Assembly: GCA_934432595.1 (NCBI GenBank) | Contig: CAKRYR010000011.1 | Location: 21,146 to 85,145 of the forward strand | Reading direction: 5' to 3' | Length of the DNA: 64,000 bases | DNA from: an uncultured Lachnospiraceae bacterium | Lineage (GTDB): Bacteria; Bacillota; Clostridia; Lachnospirales; Lachnospiraceae | Part shown: positions 42,047 to 53,074 of the stretch, in pieces | Position numbering within the stretch: the stretch's first letter is position 1 | Layout: every line of letters starts with the position of its first letter | Made by a program: the position numbers and the translations under genes | The notes under the pieces: model-generated | Seen by the model: only the letters and a program-made list of their open reading frames with translations | Database searches by the model: none | What the model was told of the DNA's origin: nothing

Positions 42047-43627
42047 TTAGATTCCACTATCACCATAATTTGATAATACACGAGCAGATGGATCGTCTAC
42101 GTTACATCCTTCCCACTCTTTATTTGGCATCCAGAAGTCAGCTACCATACCTGCTTGACCAGGATAATATTTTTCAAATATTTCTCTATACAATAATGAT
42201 TCTTTAGTAAATGGCTGTGCAAAATTATATTTCTGACGTTTTTCTTCATATTCATCAATTGTATATTTGCCTTCTGCATAAGCCTTTAAGTAATCTACCA
42301 TAGAATGTCCTACGGCATCTGAAAATGCTGCTTTTTCTCTAAATAATATGTCAAATGGTAAGTAATCTCCTTCAAATGCATGACGTAATAAATACTTTCC
42401 TTTTCCATATTTATTTAACTTCATTTCTGGATCGATAGACATTACATATTCTGCAAAGTCCAAATCACCAAATGGTACTCTTGCCTCTAAAGAATTGACT
42501 GATATGCATCTATCTGCACGAAGCACATCATACATATGCAATTCTTTTATTCGCTTTGTTGCTTCCTTCTGGAATTCCTCTGCATTTGGTGCAAAGTCAG
42601 TATATTTGTATCCAAATAATTCATCAGATATCTCTCCAGTTAATAATACTCTTATATCTGTCTGTTCATGTATCGCCTTACAAACTAAATACATTCCTAT
42701 ACTAGCACGTATAGTGGTTATATCATATGTTCCAAGTAACTGAATTACAGTCTCTAAGGAGTCAATTACATCCTTCTGAGAAATAATGACCTCAGTATGA
42801 TCACTCCCTATATAATCTGCAACTTGCTTAGCATATTTTAAATCTATCGCATCTTCACTCATACCAATTGCAAATGTTCTAATAGGTTGTTTACTTTGCT
42901 TTGCAGCTATTGCACAAACCAATGATGAATCCAAACCACCAGAAAGCAAGAAACCTACTTTAGCATCAGCAATTAGTCTTTTATCTACTCCTGCCACTAA
43001 TTTATCATGAATGTTTTTGCATACTGTTTCTAAATCATCATGGCACACTTCTTTTACGTCAGTAACATCTCTATAGCAAGTAAATTTTCCTTCTTTATAG
43101 TAATGTCCTGGTGGAAATGGTCGTATTTCTTCTGTAAGCGATACTAGGTTTTTAGGTTCACTTGCAAACATTATTGCTCCATTTTCATCATATCCATAAT
43201 ATAATGGACGGATTCCAATAGGATCTCTTGCTGCGATATATTCTTCATTTTCACTATCATATATAACAAGTGCAAATTCTGCATCTAACTTTGCAAACAT
43301 TTCTACACCGTATTCTTTATACATAGGAAGTAATATTTCACAGTCACTTTGGCTTACAAATGAATAACCTTTTTCAATTAATTCATTTTTTATTTCTTCA
43401 AAGCCATATATTTCACCATTACAGATTACATAATTACCATCTAATTCAAAGGGTTGCATGCCCTCTGGATGTAATCCCATAATAGCTAACCTATGAAACC
43501 CAAATATTCCTTTGCCAGTTTCTATTATCCTAGTATCATCAGGTCCCCTTGAAATAGTTGTATCAAAACCTGCTTTAAATTTTTCAACGTTACCATTTTC
43601 ATCACAATATGCCATAATTGAACACAT
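42047..43627 (-). CDS. asnB: Asparagine synthetase (glutamine-hydrolysing)
   Basis: A 526-residue class B asparagine synthetase. Cys2 after the initiator Met (MCSIMAY) is the glutaminase nucleophile, followed by SRGPDDTR and the GEIYGFEE glutamine site. The synthetase domain has the ATP loop FLLSGGLDSSLV. The reaction is aspartate + glutamine + ATP to asparagine + glutamate + AMP + PPi. It begins 16 nt after amtB-glnK and ends at a strong terminator, so it is the second gene of a nitrogen-assimilation operon. Confidence 0.95.
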   Translation of the reverse strand: MCSIMAYCDENGNVEKFKAGFDTTISRGPDDTRIIETGKGIFGFHRLAIMGLHPEGMQPFELDGNYVICNGEIYGFEEIKNELIEKGYSFVSQSDCEILLPMYKEYGVEMFAKLDAEFALVIYDSENEEYIAARDPIGIRPLYYGYDENGAIMFASEPKNLVSLTEEIRPFPPGHYYKEGKFTCYRDVTDVKEVCHDDLETVCKNIHDKLVAGVDKRLIADAKVGFLLSGGLDSSLVCAIAAKQSKQPIRTFAIGMSEDAIDLKYAKQVADYIGSDHTEVIISQKDVIDSLETVIQLLGTYDITTIRASIGMYLVCKAIHEQTDIRVLLTGEISDELFGYKYTDFAPNAEEFQKEATKRIKELHMYDVLRADRCISVNSLEARVPFGDLDFAEYVMSIDPEMKLNKYGKGKYLLRHAFEGDYLPFDILFREKAAFSDAVGHSMVDYLKAYAEGKYTIDEYEEKRQKYNFAQPFTKESLLYREIFEKYYPGQAGMVADFWMPNKEWEGCNVDDPSARVLSNYGDSGI

Positions 43628-43643
43628 ACATTAACCTCCGAAA

Positions 43644-45368
43644 TTATTCTACATCTTGAAGTGCGTCATAGCCCTCTTCACCAGTTCTTACTTTTACTAC
43701 ATTTTCAACATCATATACGAAGATCTTACCATCTCCAATATGACCTGTATAAAGTGCTTTCTTAGCTGTCTCAATAACATCTGCTACTGGTATTTTACTT
43801 ACAACTATATCAACTTGAACTTTTGGCATAAAGTTAGTTTCTACAGCTACACCTCTATAATACTCTGGTTTACCTTTTTGTTGTCCGTATCCCATAACGT
43901 GTGATACAGTCATACCAGTAATACCTAATTTATTCATAGCTTTCTTTAACTTCTGTAATCTTTCTTCTTTGAAGATTATTTCAATCTTAGTAAACTTCTG
44001 TCCATCTTCATTAAATGATGGAACTTTTTTAACTGGAACAGCTTCAGCTACTGGAGTATCTCCTGATACAACAATAGGTTCTGAATCCTCAAACTCTGAA
44101 TACTGTTCAACAGCTGGCATAAAGTCTGCATATGAACTTGGAAGACCATGTTCCATACGGTCAAGTCCTACTAATTCCTCTTCTTCAGTTGCACGTAAAC
44201 CATGGAATTTCTTAATTAATACAAATGTAATTAGCATAAATACTGTTGTATATGCTGCTACTGCAACTACTCCTAGAGCTTGAATTCCAAGTTGTTTAAA
44301 TGAACCTGTATAGAATAAACCTTTAAGTCCTGCTGGAGCATCTGGGTTAGCTAATAAACCAACTGCTAATGTACCCCAAATACCATTTGCCATATGTACA
44401 CCTACTGCACCAACTGGATCATCAATATGTAATTTCAAATCAAGGAATTCAACTACAACAACAACTAATATACCTGATACAACACCAACTACTCCTGAAC
44501 CAATAGCATCTAATGCTGCACAACCTGCTGTAACACCAACAAGACCTGCTAATGAAGCATTCAAACACATTGATACATCTGGCTTACCATTCTTTATCCA
44601 AGTAAATACCATAGTTACACATGTAGCAACTGCTGGTGCAATTGTTGTTGTTAAGAATATCGATGCTAACTCTGATGCTGAAGTTGCTGCTGCACCGTTA
44701 AATCCATACCAGCCTAACCAAAGGATAAATACTCCTAATGCACCAAGTGGAATTGAGTGTCCTGGAATTGCATTGACTTTTGTAACTTTACCTTTTTCAT
44801 CTCTTACATATTTTCCAATACGTGGTCCAAGTATTATTGCACCTACAAGTGCTGCTATACCACCAACCATATGAATTGCACATGAACCTGCATAATCATG
44901 GAATCCTAGTTTTGAAAGCCAACCGCCACCCCATATCCAGTGAGCTTCAATTGGATATATTAATAATGAAATAATTCCTGAATAAATACAATATGCTGAG
45001 AATTTTGTACGCTCTGCCATTGCACCTGATACGATAGTAGCTGCTGTCGCACAAAATACAAGATTAAATACGAATGTTGAAGCACCTGTAAATCCGCCAT
45101 CTGCTGGACTTGCTATAAATGCTTTGAAGTTTGCAAATAAATCCATATTTGGTAAACCTATTAATCCGAACAATGTATCTTCACCCATCATTAGAGTGTA
45201 TCCTAAAAGTGAAAATACTACAGTACCAATACAAAAGTCCATTAAGTTCTTCATTATAATGTTACCGGCATTTTTTGCCCTTGTAAAACCTGTCTCTACC
45301 ATTGCGAATCCTGCTTGCATCCAGAAAACAAGAGCCGCTCCTATTAAAAACCAAAATTCAACTGTCAT
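43644..45368 (-). CDS. Ammonium transporter fused to a PII signal protein
   Basis: A 574-residue fusion. Residues about 1-405 are an AmtB/Mep/Rh channel with about 11 TM helices, including the typical GDYAGSCAIHMVGG-like segment (FHDYAGSCAIHMVGG) and the late HxxNGIWG motif (VHMANGIWGTL). After a linker, residues about 460-565 form a PII (GlnK) domain: KIEIIFKEERLQKLKKAM, the T-loop GYGQQKGKPEYYRG and the TGHIGDGKIFV B-loop. PII normally plugs AmtB when 2-oxoglutarate is low; here channel and regulator are one chain. A Tyr pair occurs at the T-loop position that is uridylylated in some bacteria. It is followed by asnB. Confidence 0.93.
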   Translation of the reverse strand: MTVEFWFLIGAALVFWMQAGFAMVETGFTRAKNAGNIIMKNLMDFCIGTVVFSLLGYTLMMGEDTLFGLIGLPNMDLFANFKAFIASPADGGFTGASTFVFNLVFCATAATIVSGAMAERTKFSAYCIYSGIISLLIYPIEAHWIWGGGWLSKLGFHDYAGSCAIHMVGGIAALVGAIILGPRIGKYVRDEKGKVTKVNAIPGHSIPLGALGVFILWLGWYGFNGAAATSASELASIFLTTTIAPAVATCVTMVFTWIKNGKPDVSMCLNASLAGLVGVTAGCAALDAIGSGVVGVVSGILVVVVVEFLDLKLHIDDPVGAVGVHMANGIWGTLAVGLLANPDAPAGLKGLFYTGSFKQLGIQALGVVAVAAYTTVFMLITFVLIKKFHGLRATEEEELVGLDRMEHGLPSSYADFMPAVEQYSEFEDSEPIVVSGDTPVAEAVPVKKVPSFNEDGQKFTKIEIIFKEERLQKLKKAMNKLGITGMTVSHVMGYGQQKGKPEYYRGVAVETNFMPKVQVDIVVSKIPVADVIETAKKALYTGHIGDGKIFVYDVENVVKVRTGEEGYDALQDVE

Positions 45369-45675
45369 ATATCTCTACCTCTTTTCAATCCTAATTTTAC
45401 GTTTTTCTTTTGTTTCCTATTAACTAAAATATCAGTATTAAACTTCTTATATAAATTCTACTCCATTTATAATTTTATTTTCTCTTCATATAATTTTCAT
45501 AAATATGCTTTACAATAACACTTATGATTTGATATGAGATTGAACTTATATTAAATCAATAAATAAATTCTTTTTATATTTATTATTTTGTTTTTGTTAT
45601 ACTACTTTATTGGGATGAAGTACTCGCCAAAGTACTTCATCCTTTTTATGTCATACCAAGATAAATTCAATAAGC
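45369..45675. other. amtB-glnK upstream region with a hairpin
   Basis: A perfect stem GATGAAGTACT/AGTACTTCATC (45616-45642) lies just past the glnN stop. Its T-run (CTTTTTA) is on the plus side, where a TATACT box stands at about 45598-45603, so it could belong to a very short plus-strand RNA or simply protect the glnN 3' end. The amtB leader shows no riboswitch-like motif. AGAGGTAG is the amtB RBS. Confidence 0.45.
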
Positions 45676-47772
45676 TTATTTAACACCAAATAATAATTCG
45701 CCATAAGTTGGGAATGGCCAATATTCTTGAGCAGTAAATATCTCAGCCTCATCAGCAACCTCACGTAACTCAGCCATCTTATTAAGAAGATTATCACGAA
45801 TTCCATATGATTCTTCTTTAATGTCTGATACATTTACTAATTCTTCAATTGCTTTTTCTAGAGCATCAGTTCTCTTTACAATTTCAGATGATAAAGTTGA
45901 TAATTTAGCTATCAAATCTTTCTCATAATCATTTACAATATCAGCACATACTTCTTTCTTTGCTATAACAGTTTTTGCTAACTCTCTAACATATTTTTCA
46001 ACTGCTGGTAAGATTTGTTTTCTTGCCATATCTACCATAGTTAAAGCTTCAATTGTAACTGATTTACAATAATTTTCTAACATTATGTCACATCTTGATT
46101 CTAATTCAGCTTTTGTAAATACTTTATGTGCTGTTAACATTTCTACATTTTTCTTATCAAGTAAATGTGGCATACAATCTGGTGTAGTACGATAATTTAC
46201 AAGTCCTCTCTTTTCTGTTGCTTCTTTAATCCAAGCATCATCGTATCCATTACCATTAAATAATATATGTTTATGATCTTTAATTGTTTTTTGAATCATT
46301 TCGTGTAATGCAGTTTCAAAATCTTCTGCTCCTTCTAGACGGTCAGCATAAATCTTTAATGATTCTGCTACTGCACTGTTTAACATAATATTTGCACAAG
46401 AAATACTATTTGATGAACCTAACATTCTGAATTCAAACTTATTACCTGTAAATGCAAATGGTGATGTACGGTTACGGTCTGTATTATCTCTTGCGAACTT
46501 AGGCAATACATCAACACCAAGTTTCATAGTTGTTGCCTTTGTTCCCTTATATGGCTCATCTTTTTCTATTGCCTCAAGTATTGCTGTAAGCTCATCTCCA
46601 AGGAATATTGATACAACTGCTGGTGGAGCTTCATTTGCTCCAAGTCTATGATCATTACCTGCTGTTGCAACTGATATACGAAGTAAATCTTGATAATCAT
46701 CTACCGCCTTAATTACTGCACATAGGAATAATAAAAATTGTGCATTTTCATAAGGTGTTTCACCTGGTGAAAGTAAGTTTACTCCTGTATCTGTAGCTAA
46801 TGACCAGTTATTATGTTTACCACTTCCGTTTACACCTGCAAATGGTTTTTCATGTAATAAGCATACAAGTCCATGTTTAGATGCAACCTTTTGCATTATC
46901 TCCATTGTTAATTGGTTGTGGTCTGCTGCTATGTTAGTTGTTGTATATATTGGTGCTAACTCATGTTGTGCTGGAGCAACTTCATTATGTTCAGTCTTTG
47001 CAAGAATTCCAAGTTTCCATAATTCTTTATTTAACTCTTCCATAAATTTAGCTACTCTTGGTTTAATTACTCCAAAGTAATGGTCATCCAATTCCTGTCC
47101 TTTTGGAGGTTTTGAACCAAATAGTGTACGTCCTGTATATATTAAATCTTTACGTTGTTCATACATTTCCTTTGTTACTAAGAAATATTCTTGCTCTGGT
47201 CCTACTGATGTACGAACGCATTTTACATCATCATTTCCAAATAAATGTAATACTCTAAGTGCTTGACGATTCAAAGCTTCCATTGAACGAAGCAATGGAG
47301 TTTTCTTATCTAGCGCTTCTCCACCATATGAACAAAATGCTGTAGGTATACATAGTGTTCTATCTTTAATAAATGCATAAGATGTTGGATCCCATGCTGT
47401 ATATCCTCTTGCTTCAAATGTTGCTCTTAATCCTCCTGATGGGAATGATGAAGCATCTGGCTCTCCTTTAATTAATTCCTTTCCGGAGAATTCCATTATT
47501 ATTCTTCCATCTGGTGAAGGTGATATAAAACTATCATGCTTTTCAGCTGTTACACCTGTTAGTGGTTGGAACCAATGTGTATAGTGTGTTGCTCCCTGTG
47601 CCACTGCCCAAGTCTTCATTGCGTCTGCTACTGCATTTGCTACAGATAAATCAAGTGTTGTTCCTTCATCAATAGTCTTTTTTAAAGACTTATATACATC
47701 TGAGGAAAGATTCGCTTTCATTACTCTGTCATCAAATACTTTACTTCCAAAAATCTCTGAAACCTTTTCCAT
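45676..47772 (-). CDS. glnN: Glutamine synthetase type III
   Basis: A 698-residue GSIII enzyme. It opens with [14 protein letters not shown], a conserved start of the family, and contains the metal/substrate motifs [10 protein letters not shown], ...[11 protein letters not shown] and [13 protein letters not shown] as well as [16 protein letters not shown]. It joins ammonia to glutamate with ATP and is the main assimilation route when ammonia is low. AAGGAGG precedes the ATG. The amtB-glnK/asnB operon lies directly downstream. Its leader contains a consensus promoter and a strong intrinsic terminator right before the RBS, so expression probably depends on antitermination. Confidence 0.96.
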   Translation of the reverse strand: MEKVSEIFGSKVFDDRVMKANLSSDVYKSLKKTIDEGTTLDLSVANAVADAMKTWAVAQGATHYTHWFQPLTGVTAEKHDSFISPSPDGRIIMEFSGKELIKGEPDASSFPSGGLRATFEARGYTAWDPTSYAFIKDRTLCIPTAFCSYGGEALDKKTPLLRSMEALNRQALRVLHLFGNDDVKCVRTSVGPEQEYFLVTKEMYEQRKDLIYTGRTLFGSKPPKGQELDDHYFGVIKPRVAKFMEELNKELWKLGILAKTEHNEVAPAQHELAPIYTTTNIAADHNQLTMEIMQKVASKHGLVCLLHEKPFAGVNGSGKHNNWSLATDTGVNLLSPGETPYENAQFLLFLCAVIKAVDDYQDLLRISVATAGNDHRLGANEAPPAVVSIFLGDELTAILEAIEKDEPYKGTKATTMKLGVDVLPKFARDNTDRNRTSPFAFTGNKFEFRMLGSSNSISCANIMLNSAVAESLKIYADRLEGAEDFETALHEMIQKTIKDHKHILFNGNGYDDAWIKEATEKRGLVNYRTTPDCMPHLLDKKNVEMLTAHKVFTKAELESRCDIMLENYCKSVTIEALTMVDMARKQILPAVEKYVRELAKTVIAKKEVCADIVNDYEKDLIAKLSTLSSEIVKRTDALEKAIEELVNVSDIKEESYGIRDNLLNKMAELREVADEAEIFTAQEYWPFPTYGELLFGVK

Positions 47773-47792
47773 AATTAATCCTCCTTAACACG

Positions 47793-47830
47793 AAAAAAGC
47801 GCCTTTGAGGACTGTATCCCTCAAAGACGC
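47793..47830 (-). terminator. Attenuator hairpin in the glnN leader
   Basis: On the minus strand GCGTCTTTGAGG and CCTCAAAGGCGC pair over 12 bp (one wobble) around an 8-nt loop, followed at once by T6. The T-run ends 20 nt before the glnN ATG, leaving no room for a promoter between, so transcripts must read through it. Confidence 0.85.
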
Positions 47831-47848
47831 CATTGCCTTATAAACAAT

Positions 47849-47877
47849 ATCATACACCTATTTTTGTTACATGTCAA
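47849..47877 (-). promoter_or_regulatory. Promoter of glnN
   Basis: Minus strand: consensus TTGACA (47872-47877), 17-bp spacer, TATGAT (47849-47854). The transcript should start near 47842, about 12 nt before the attenuator stem. Confidence 0.8.
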
Positions 47878-47925
47878 CAACAAATTAAATTTTTTCCAAA
47901 ATTTGGGGTTAATATAAGATAATAT

Positions 47926-49443
47926 TTACCTTATTTTAATCTTATATAACTTATAATTCTCCACTTGCACAAAACCAATAGATCTATATACAATTTGAGA
48001 ATTAGATAATATTTCTTCAACGTTTTCAATGCTATTACTTTCATCAGAACATAAAAGATATATTTCATTTTTATTCGGATTTTTTTTCCTACACATATCT
48101 AGAAATTCATCTACGTTGCAACTATGAGCTTTATTCTTATTTCTATCGCAATAACTTGCTTTCTTTCCATTAAAAGGATTAATTATTTGCTTTGTTTTAA
48201 GATACGGAATTACCGAGTTACAAAAATCTTCTGTATTTTCATAAATTACAGCTTCTTTAGGTAATTGTTCTATAAACTTAGCTGTATCCTTAGCATCTGA
48301 GTATTCTTGGGTATAATCTTTTGTCAACTTTTCAAAAGGCATAATAATCATAAATGCTATAATTATAATACAGACATATGTAAACTTTCTATTGGTTTTC
48401 AACTTTGCAAAGCATCTATCAATAATTTGCCCCATTAAATCAGCATCATAAGATACCCATAATACCCATAAAAGTATATAAAGCCAAGTTATTAATCTTT
48501 GAGTTGACGCTGGCCACATTTGATAAATAAATAATTGCCATGCGACTGAAAACAAACCTATAATAACAATCTTTTTATTAATTCTATTTGTAAATAACAA
48601 TACTGCAATAGAGACTATAAGAACAACCATTATATGTACATTTGAACTAAATATAACTATTCCATATTCATACAAGGTTGATAAACAATTTTTAATAGTA
48701 TAAATAATATTAGTATCAGCTATTGTTTGCAATTGCCCTGCATCAGACGCATTACCTACATTTATTAGCTCAATTAATAGAAAAACTCCACTTAAAAATA
48801 CAATTACAAGTCCAATAATATTAGTACTTAGAAATTTTGCTTTTTTGCAATTTTTTTCATGTGTATATTTATAAATCACATCTATAAAATGTACAACAGC
48901 AATAATGAACACCATACCTGCCATAATAATATGGGTTTGGAGCAGAAAGGCTAAAAGTATGCTAAAATATATAGGATGTTCAAAACGCTTTGCATAATGT
49001 ATTGCAATTAATATAATAAATAGCGCACATAAACAGTAACTTCGACTTACAACCGCATAATGATATATGCACATCTCACTAAAAATAATACATATTTTTG
49101 TAAATAAATCAAAAGGGGACTTATAAGCAATTAATAGAATACAAACTGACATAATAATAAAACTTATTATATTAATAGTTATATAAGGGAATCCTAGCTT
49201 AGAAAAAGGTGCAAGAATAAAATACCACAAAACAGGATGTCCCTCATATGACATTTGCCTTATCATTTCTATAGGAGATAAGTCTCGTGAAATAAGCCAA
49301 GCTTGAGCCTCATCTCTCCACGCCTCATGTGTCAACATCAGTACAAAATTAATCAGTATCGCTAACAAGGATAATAAAAATAATATATTTTTCTTTCTAT
49401 TCTCTATTGTTGCTCTAATATCCTTAAATAAATTAATAGTCAT
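47926..49443 (-). CDS. Multi-pass membrane protein, GT-C glycosyltransferase-like
   Basis: A 505-residue protein with about 10 hydrophobic segments. The first outside loop carries HEAWRDEAQAW, with the acidic residues typical of GT-C enzymes, and then EGHPVLWYF, a His-Pro motif also seen in this superfamily. Such proteins move sugars from polyprenyl-phosphate carriers onto surface glycans. The C-terminal ~100 residues form a soluble domain. Acceptor and sugar are unknown. It starts 94 nt after the trpA stop and may have its own promoter. Confidence 0.7.
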   Translation of the reverse strand: MTINLFKDIRATIENRKKNILFLLSLLAILINFVLMLTHEAWRDEAQAWLISRDLSPIEMIRQMSYEGHPVLWYFILAPFSKLGFPYITINIISFIIMSVCILLIAYKSPFDLFTKICIIFSEMCIYHYAVVSRSYCLCALFIILIAIHYAKRFEHPIYFSILLAFLLQTHIIMAGMVFIIAVVHFIDVIYKYTHEKNCKKAKFLSTNIIGLVIVFLSGVFLLIELINVGNASDAGQLQTIADTNIIYTIKNCLSTLYEYGIVIFSSNVHIMVVLIVSIAVLLFTNRINKKIVIIGLFSVAWQLFIYQMWPASTQRLITWLYILLWVLWVSYDADLMGQIIDRCFAKLKTNRKFTYVCIIIIAFMIIMPFEKLTKDYTQEYSDAKDTAKFIEQLPKEAVIYENTEDFCNSVIPYLKTKQIINPFNGKKASYCDRNKNKAHSCNVDEFLDMCRKKNPNKNEIYLLCSDESNSIENVEEILSNSQIVYRSIGFVQVENYKLYKIKIR

Positions 49444-49537
49444 ATTCTTTTCTCCTTTAAAGTCACGTCAATCAGTAATATTATCGTCAAAAAATAATAT
49501 ATATTACATTTAGATAAAGATAATATTTCACTATTAA

Positions 49538-50314
49538 TTATGATATTGCATCAACCATAGATTTCACATATTCATATATGTACTTACCTGCATTTTCACC
49601 ATGTTCAGCTATTATTTTTACAATAGCACTTCCTACGATAACTCCATCTGACAAGTTGGCGTATTTTGTGGCTTGCTCAGGTGTATTTATACCAAAACCT
49701 ACTGCAACTGGTGTATCTGTTACTTCTCTTATATGTGATACAATTCCTGCTATGTCTGTTGTAATTTCTTTTCTCATTCCAGTAACACCCATAGATGATA
49801 CAAGATATATGTAACCTTTGGCCTCTTTTGCAATCATACTAATTCTATCAGCACTAGTTGGCGCAATAAGTGAAACTATATCAACACCATATTTTTCTGC
49901 AATTGGAGCAAGTTCAGATTTCTCTTCAAATGGCATATCAGGAATAATTAAGCCACTTACTCCTATCTCGCTACACTTTTTACAAAACGTATCATAACCA
50001 TATTTAAAGACAGGATTAAGATAAGTTAAAAATACTAATGGTATAGATACTTTCTTACTTACTCTATTAACCATTTCAAATATCATATCTGTAGTACATC
50101 CACCTTCTGCTGATAAAGCTCTTACGTTGGCAGCTTGTATTACTGGTCCTTCTGCTATTGGGTCTGAAAAAGGTATACCTATCTCAATTAATGAAGCTCC
50201 TGCTTTCTCCATCTCAATAATATATTCTTCTGTTTTTTCTAGTGAAGGGTCTCCTGCTGTTAGGAAACCTACAAATGCTTTTTTATTTTCAAATGCTTCT
50301 TTTATCTTAATCAT
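49538..50314 (-). CDS. trpA: Tryptophan synthase alpha chain
   Basis: A 258-residue TIM-barrel subunit that cleaves indole-3-glycerol phosphate to indole and glyceraldehyde 3-phosphate and channels indole to TrpB. It has the catalytic Glu in [13 protein letters not shown] and the Asp in [11 protein letters not shown], with the phosphate site at [11 protein letters not shown]. The ATG at 50314 overlaps the 3' end of trpB by 8 nt, so translation is coupled. A frame start further upstream (TTG) is not used because GAGGAG is 9 nt before the ATG. Confidence 0.96.
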   Translation of the reverse strand: MIKIKEAFENKKAFVGFLTAGDPSLEKTEEYIIEMEKAGASLIEIGIPFSDPIAEGPVIQAANVRALSAEGGCTTDMIFEMVNRVSKKVSIPLVFLTYLNPVFKYGYDTFCKKCSEIGVSGLIIPDMPFEEKSELAPIAEKYGVDIVSLIAPTSADRISMIAKEAKGYIYLVSSMGVTGMRKEITTDIAGIVSHIREVTDTPVAVGFGINTPEQATKYANLSDGVIVGSAIVKIIAEHGENAGKYIYEYVKSMVDAIS

Positions 50315-51491
50315 GCAAATCAACTCCTCTATATCTTGCTATTGCTGCCACATCTTTATCTCCACGTCCTGATAGACAACATATTATTATCTGGTCCTTA
50401 TCCATAGTTGGTGCTATTTTCATAAGATGTGCCACTGCATGAGAACTTTCTATAGCTGCAACTATTCCCTCTGTTTTTGCTATATATTCAAATGCTTGAA
50501 CTGCTTCTTCATCTGTTACAGGTACATATGTTGCCCTTCCTGTATCATGAAGATTAGCATGTTCAGGTCCAATTCCTGGATAGTCAAGACCTGCTGATAT
50601 AGAATATACTGGAGCAATCTGACCATATTTGTCTTGACAAAAATACGACTTCATTCCATGGAATACTCCTTCCGTTCCAGTAGCGATTGTTGCTGCTGTT
50701 TCTTCAGTGTGTATACCCTTACCTGCTGCCTCACATCCAATCAACTTTACAGACTCATCATTTATAAACTCATAAAACATTCCCATAGCATTACTTCCAC
50801 CACCTACGCAAGCCATTACTACATCAGGTAATTTACCCTCTTTTTCTAGAATCTGTGCTCTTGCTTCTCTGCTTATCACACTTTGAAAATCTCTGACTAT
50901 CATTGGAAATGGATGTGGTCCCATAACTGAACCTAGTACATATAAAGTATCATCTACTCTTTTTGTCCATTCTCTCATACATTCGTTTACCGCATCCTTA
51001 AGCGTCTGTGTACCTGTTTCAACGACATTCACTTTTGCACCAAGAAGTTCCATACGATATACATTTAAAGCTTGACGAATCGTATCTTCTTTTCCCATAA
51101 ATATTTCACATTCCATACCTAAAAGTGCTGCTGCTGTTGCAGTTGCAACACCATGTTGTCCAGCACCAGTTTCTGCTATAACCCTTGTCTTTCCCATCTT
51201 CTTAGCAAGTAAAACTTGTCCTAATACATTGTTTATCTTATGTGAACCTGTATGGTTTAAATCTTCTCTCTTAAAATATATCTTAGCTCCACCTAAATCT
51301 TTAGTCATTTTTTCTGCATAATATAATAACGATGGTCTACCAGCATATTCTCTTAATAATTTATCTAACTCTTTATTAAAATCCTCATCTTTCTTATAAA
51401 ATTCATAAGCTTCTTCTAGCTTAATTACCTCATTCATTAATGTCTCAGGTATGTACTGTCCACCATGTATTCCATATCTTCCTTTTGCCAT
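50307..51491 (-). CDS. trpB: Tryptophan synthase beta chain
   Basis: A 394-residue PLP enzyme condensing indole with serine. The PLP lysine is in [14 protein letters not shown], the glycine-rich phosphate cup in [10 protein letters not shown], and [14 protein letters not shown] follows the lysine. It belongs to the TrpB1 group that works with TrpA. AGGAGG precedes the ATG. It lies between trpF and trpA in the operon. Confidence 0.97.
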   Translation of the reverse strand: MAKGRYGIHGGQYIPETLMNEVIKLEEAYEFYKKDEDFNKELDKLLREYAGRPSLLYYAEKMTKDLGGAKIYFKREDLNHTGSHKINNVLGQVLLAKKMGKTRVIAETGAGQHGVATATAAALLGMECEIFMGKEDTIRQALNVYRMELLGAKVNVVETGTQTLKDAVNECMREWTKRVDDTLYVLGSVMGPHPFPMIVRDFQSVISREARAQILEKEGKLPDVVMACVGGGSNAMGMFYEFINDESVKLIGCEAAGKGIHTEETAATIATGTEGVFHGMKSYFCQDKYGQIAPVYSISAGLDYPGIGPEHANLHDTGRATYVPVTDEEAVQAFEYIAKTEGIVAAIESSHAVAHLMKIAPTMDKDQIIICCLSGRGDKDVAAIARYRGVDLHD

Positions 51492-51515
51492 TTATTTTCC
51501 TCCTTACATTAAACC

Positions 51516-52205
51516 TCACATTCCATTTTCTTTAACTTTTATCTTGGTTATGAATTCTTTTATCTTTTCTTCATCCTTATAACCATCTGTTTCCACAGCG
51601 CTACTTACATCCACTACATAAGGATTACATGTCTTAATTGCATCATTGACATTCTCAGAATTAAGACCACCTGCCAAGAAAAATGGTTGCTTTATGTCCT
51701 TAAGTATATTCCAATCAAAAGCTTGTCCTGTACCTCCATATTCTTTTGAAGAATATGTATCGAATAAAATATAATCTAATAAATCATTCCTCATCAAAAT
51801 TTCTTTAACATTATCCCCTGACTCAACTCTGATAGCCTTAATTATTTTAGCATCAATTTGCTTAGTTGATAAAGCTTCTCTTAACTTGATAATATACTCT
51901 TTATCTTCATCACCATGTAACTGAATCAAATCAATTACCTTATCCTCTACTAAATCCACAATCTTATCTATATCTTCATTTACAAATACCCCTACTGCCA
52001 AAATATCTGAATTAAGTATTTTTCTTAATTCCATAGCTTGCTCTTTAATAACTTTTCTTTTACTTTCTGCAAATACAAATCCAATATAATCTGGTCTATA
52101 TTTATTCACAATCTCTATGTCTTTTTTGCGTTTTAATCCACAAATTTTGATTTTTGTAGTATTTTTATGTGGATTACTTTCTTGTTTAACTGTTTTCTTC
52201 TCCAT
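51516..52205 (-). CDS. trpF: Phosphoribosylanthranilate isomerase
   Basis: A 229-residue TIM barrel that isomerises N-(5-phosphoribosyl)anthranilate. The catalytic Cys is in KIKICGLKR and the Asp in YILFDTYSS; FFLAGGLNSENV is the phosphate loop. It has an extra N-terminal segment of about 17 polar residues before the barrel, beyond the usual start. The ATG follows the trpC stop after 1 nt, and its AGGAGGGG site lies about 15 nt upstream inside trpC, so initiation is probably coupled. Confidence 0.93.
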   Translation of the reverse strand: MEKKTVKQESNPHKNTTKIKICGLKRKKDIEIVNKYRPDYIGFVFAESKRKVIKEQAMELRKILNSDILAVGVFVNEDIDKIVDLVEDKVIDLIQLHGDEDKEYIIKLREALSTKQIDAKIIKAIRVESGDNVKEILMRNDLLDYILFDTYSSKEYGGTGQAFDWNILKDIKQPFFLAGGLNSENVNDAIKTCNPYVVDVSSAVETDGYKDEEKIKEFITKIKVKENGM

Positions 52206-52206
52206 A

Positions 52207-53022
52207 TTAATCTAATGTTTCCCCTCCTGCTAACTCTAATAACATGCTTTTCTTATCTTTACATTTCATTAATGTTTCACCAATCAATACTGCATTTGTT
52301 CCATTTTTCCTTAAAACTTCAATATCTTCTGAAGTCTTAATTCCACTTTCTGATACAAATACAATGTCTTTTGGTACCATTTTACGTAATCTCACACTAT
52401 TATTAATATCAACATTAAAAGTCTTTAAATCTCTATTGTTAACTCCTATTATAGTTGCGCCTATTTTTATAGCTCTATTTACCTCTTCTTCATCATGAGT
52501 TTCAACTAACGCTGAAAGGCCTAATCTATGAGCTATATCAAGGTAGTGTTTCAATCTATCATCATCTAACAAAGAACATATGAGTAATATTGCTGACGCG
52601 CCTAATATTTTAGCTTCGTATATCTGATATTCATCTACTATAAAATCTTTCCTTATTGCTGGAATGGACACTGTATCTGTTATTTCTTTTAGATAACTAT
52701 CATTTCCTTGAAAATAATGTGGTTCTGTTAATACTGATATAACTGCTGCCCCTGCTGCTTCATATTCTTTAGCAATATGAACATATGGAAAATCTTCAGC
52801 AATAATTCCCTTAGAAGGAGATGCCTTCTTTACCTCACAGATAAAGTTTATTCCTGGTTTTGATATAGCAGCTTTAAATGGAAATAAATATTTTCCAGTC
52901 TTTTTATATTCAGCCTGTGCTATTTTCTCAGCCTGTTCTTTTATCTTTTCTAATGATATAATTTTCTTTTGTTTATTAACATCTTCAATTCTCTTAGATG
53001 ATATTTCTTCTAAAATATTCAT
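52207..53022 (-). CDS. trpC: Indole-3-glycerol phosphate synthase
   Basis: A 271-residue TIM barrel closing the indole ring. It has the lysines and glutamate of the active site in FICEVKKASPSKG and the second lysine in IPAIRKDFIVDEYQIYEA; IIGVNNRDLKTF and FVSESGIKT follow. Length and motifs are normal and it is not fused to TrpF, unlike in enteric bacteria. Confidence 0.96.
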   Translation of the reverse strand: MNILEEISSKRIEDVNKQKKIISLEKIKEQAEKIAQAEYKKTGKYLFPFKAAISKPGINFICEVKKASPSKGIIAEDFPYVHIAKEYEAAGAAVISVLTEPHYFQGNDSYLKEITDTVSIPAIRKDFIVDEYQIYEAKILGASAILLICSLLDDDRLKHYLDIAHRLGLSALVETHDEEEVNRAIKIGATIIGVNNRDLKTFNVDINNSVRLRKMVPKDIVFVSESGIKTSEDIEVLRKNGTNAVLIGETLMKCKDKKSMLLELAGGETLD

Positions 53023-53074
53023 ATGTACCCTCCAAAAATATGCAACTATAATTCAATGAAAACAACTAATATAA

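Noticed and set aside
47799..47830. ANTAR-type hexaloop target in the glnN leader
   Set aside because: A six-base loop is possible if the G-U pair closes it, but the expected A and G positions do not both match and no second hairpin is seen.
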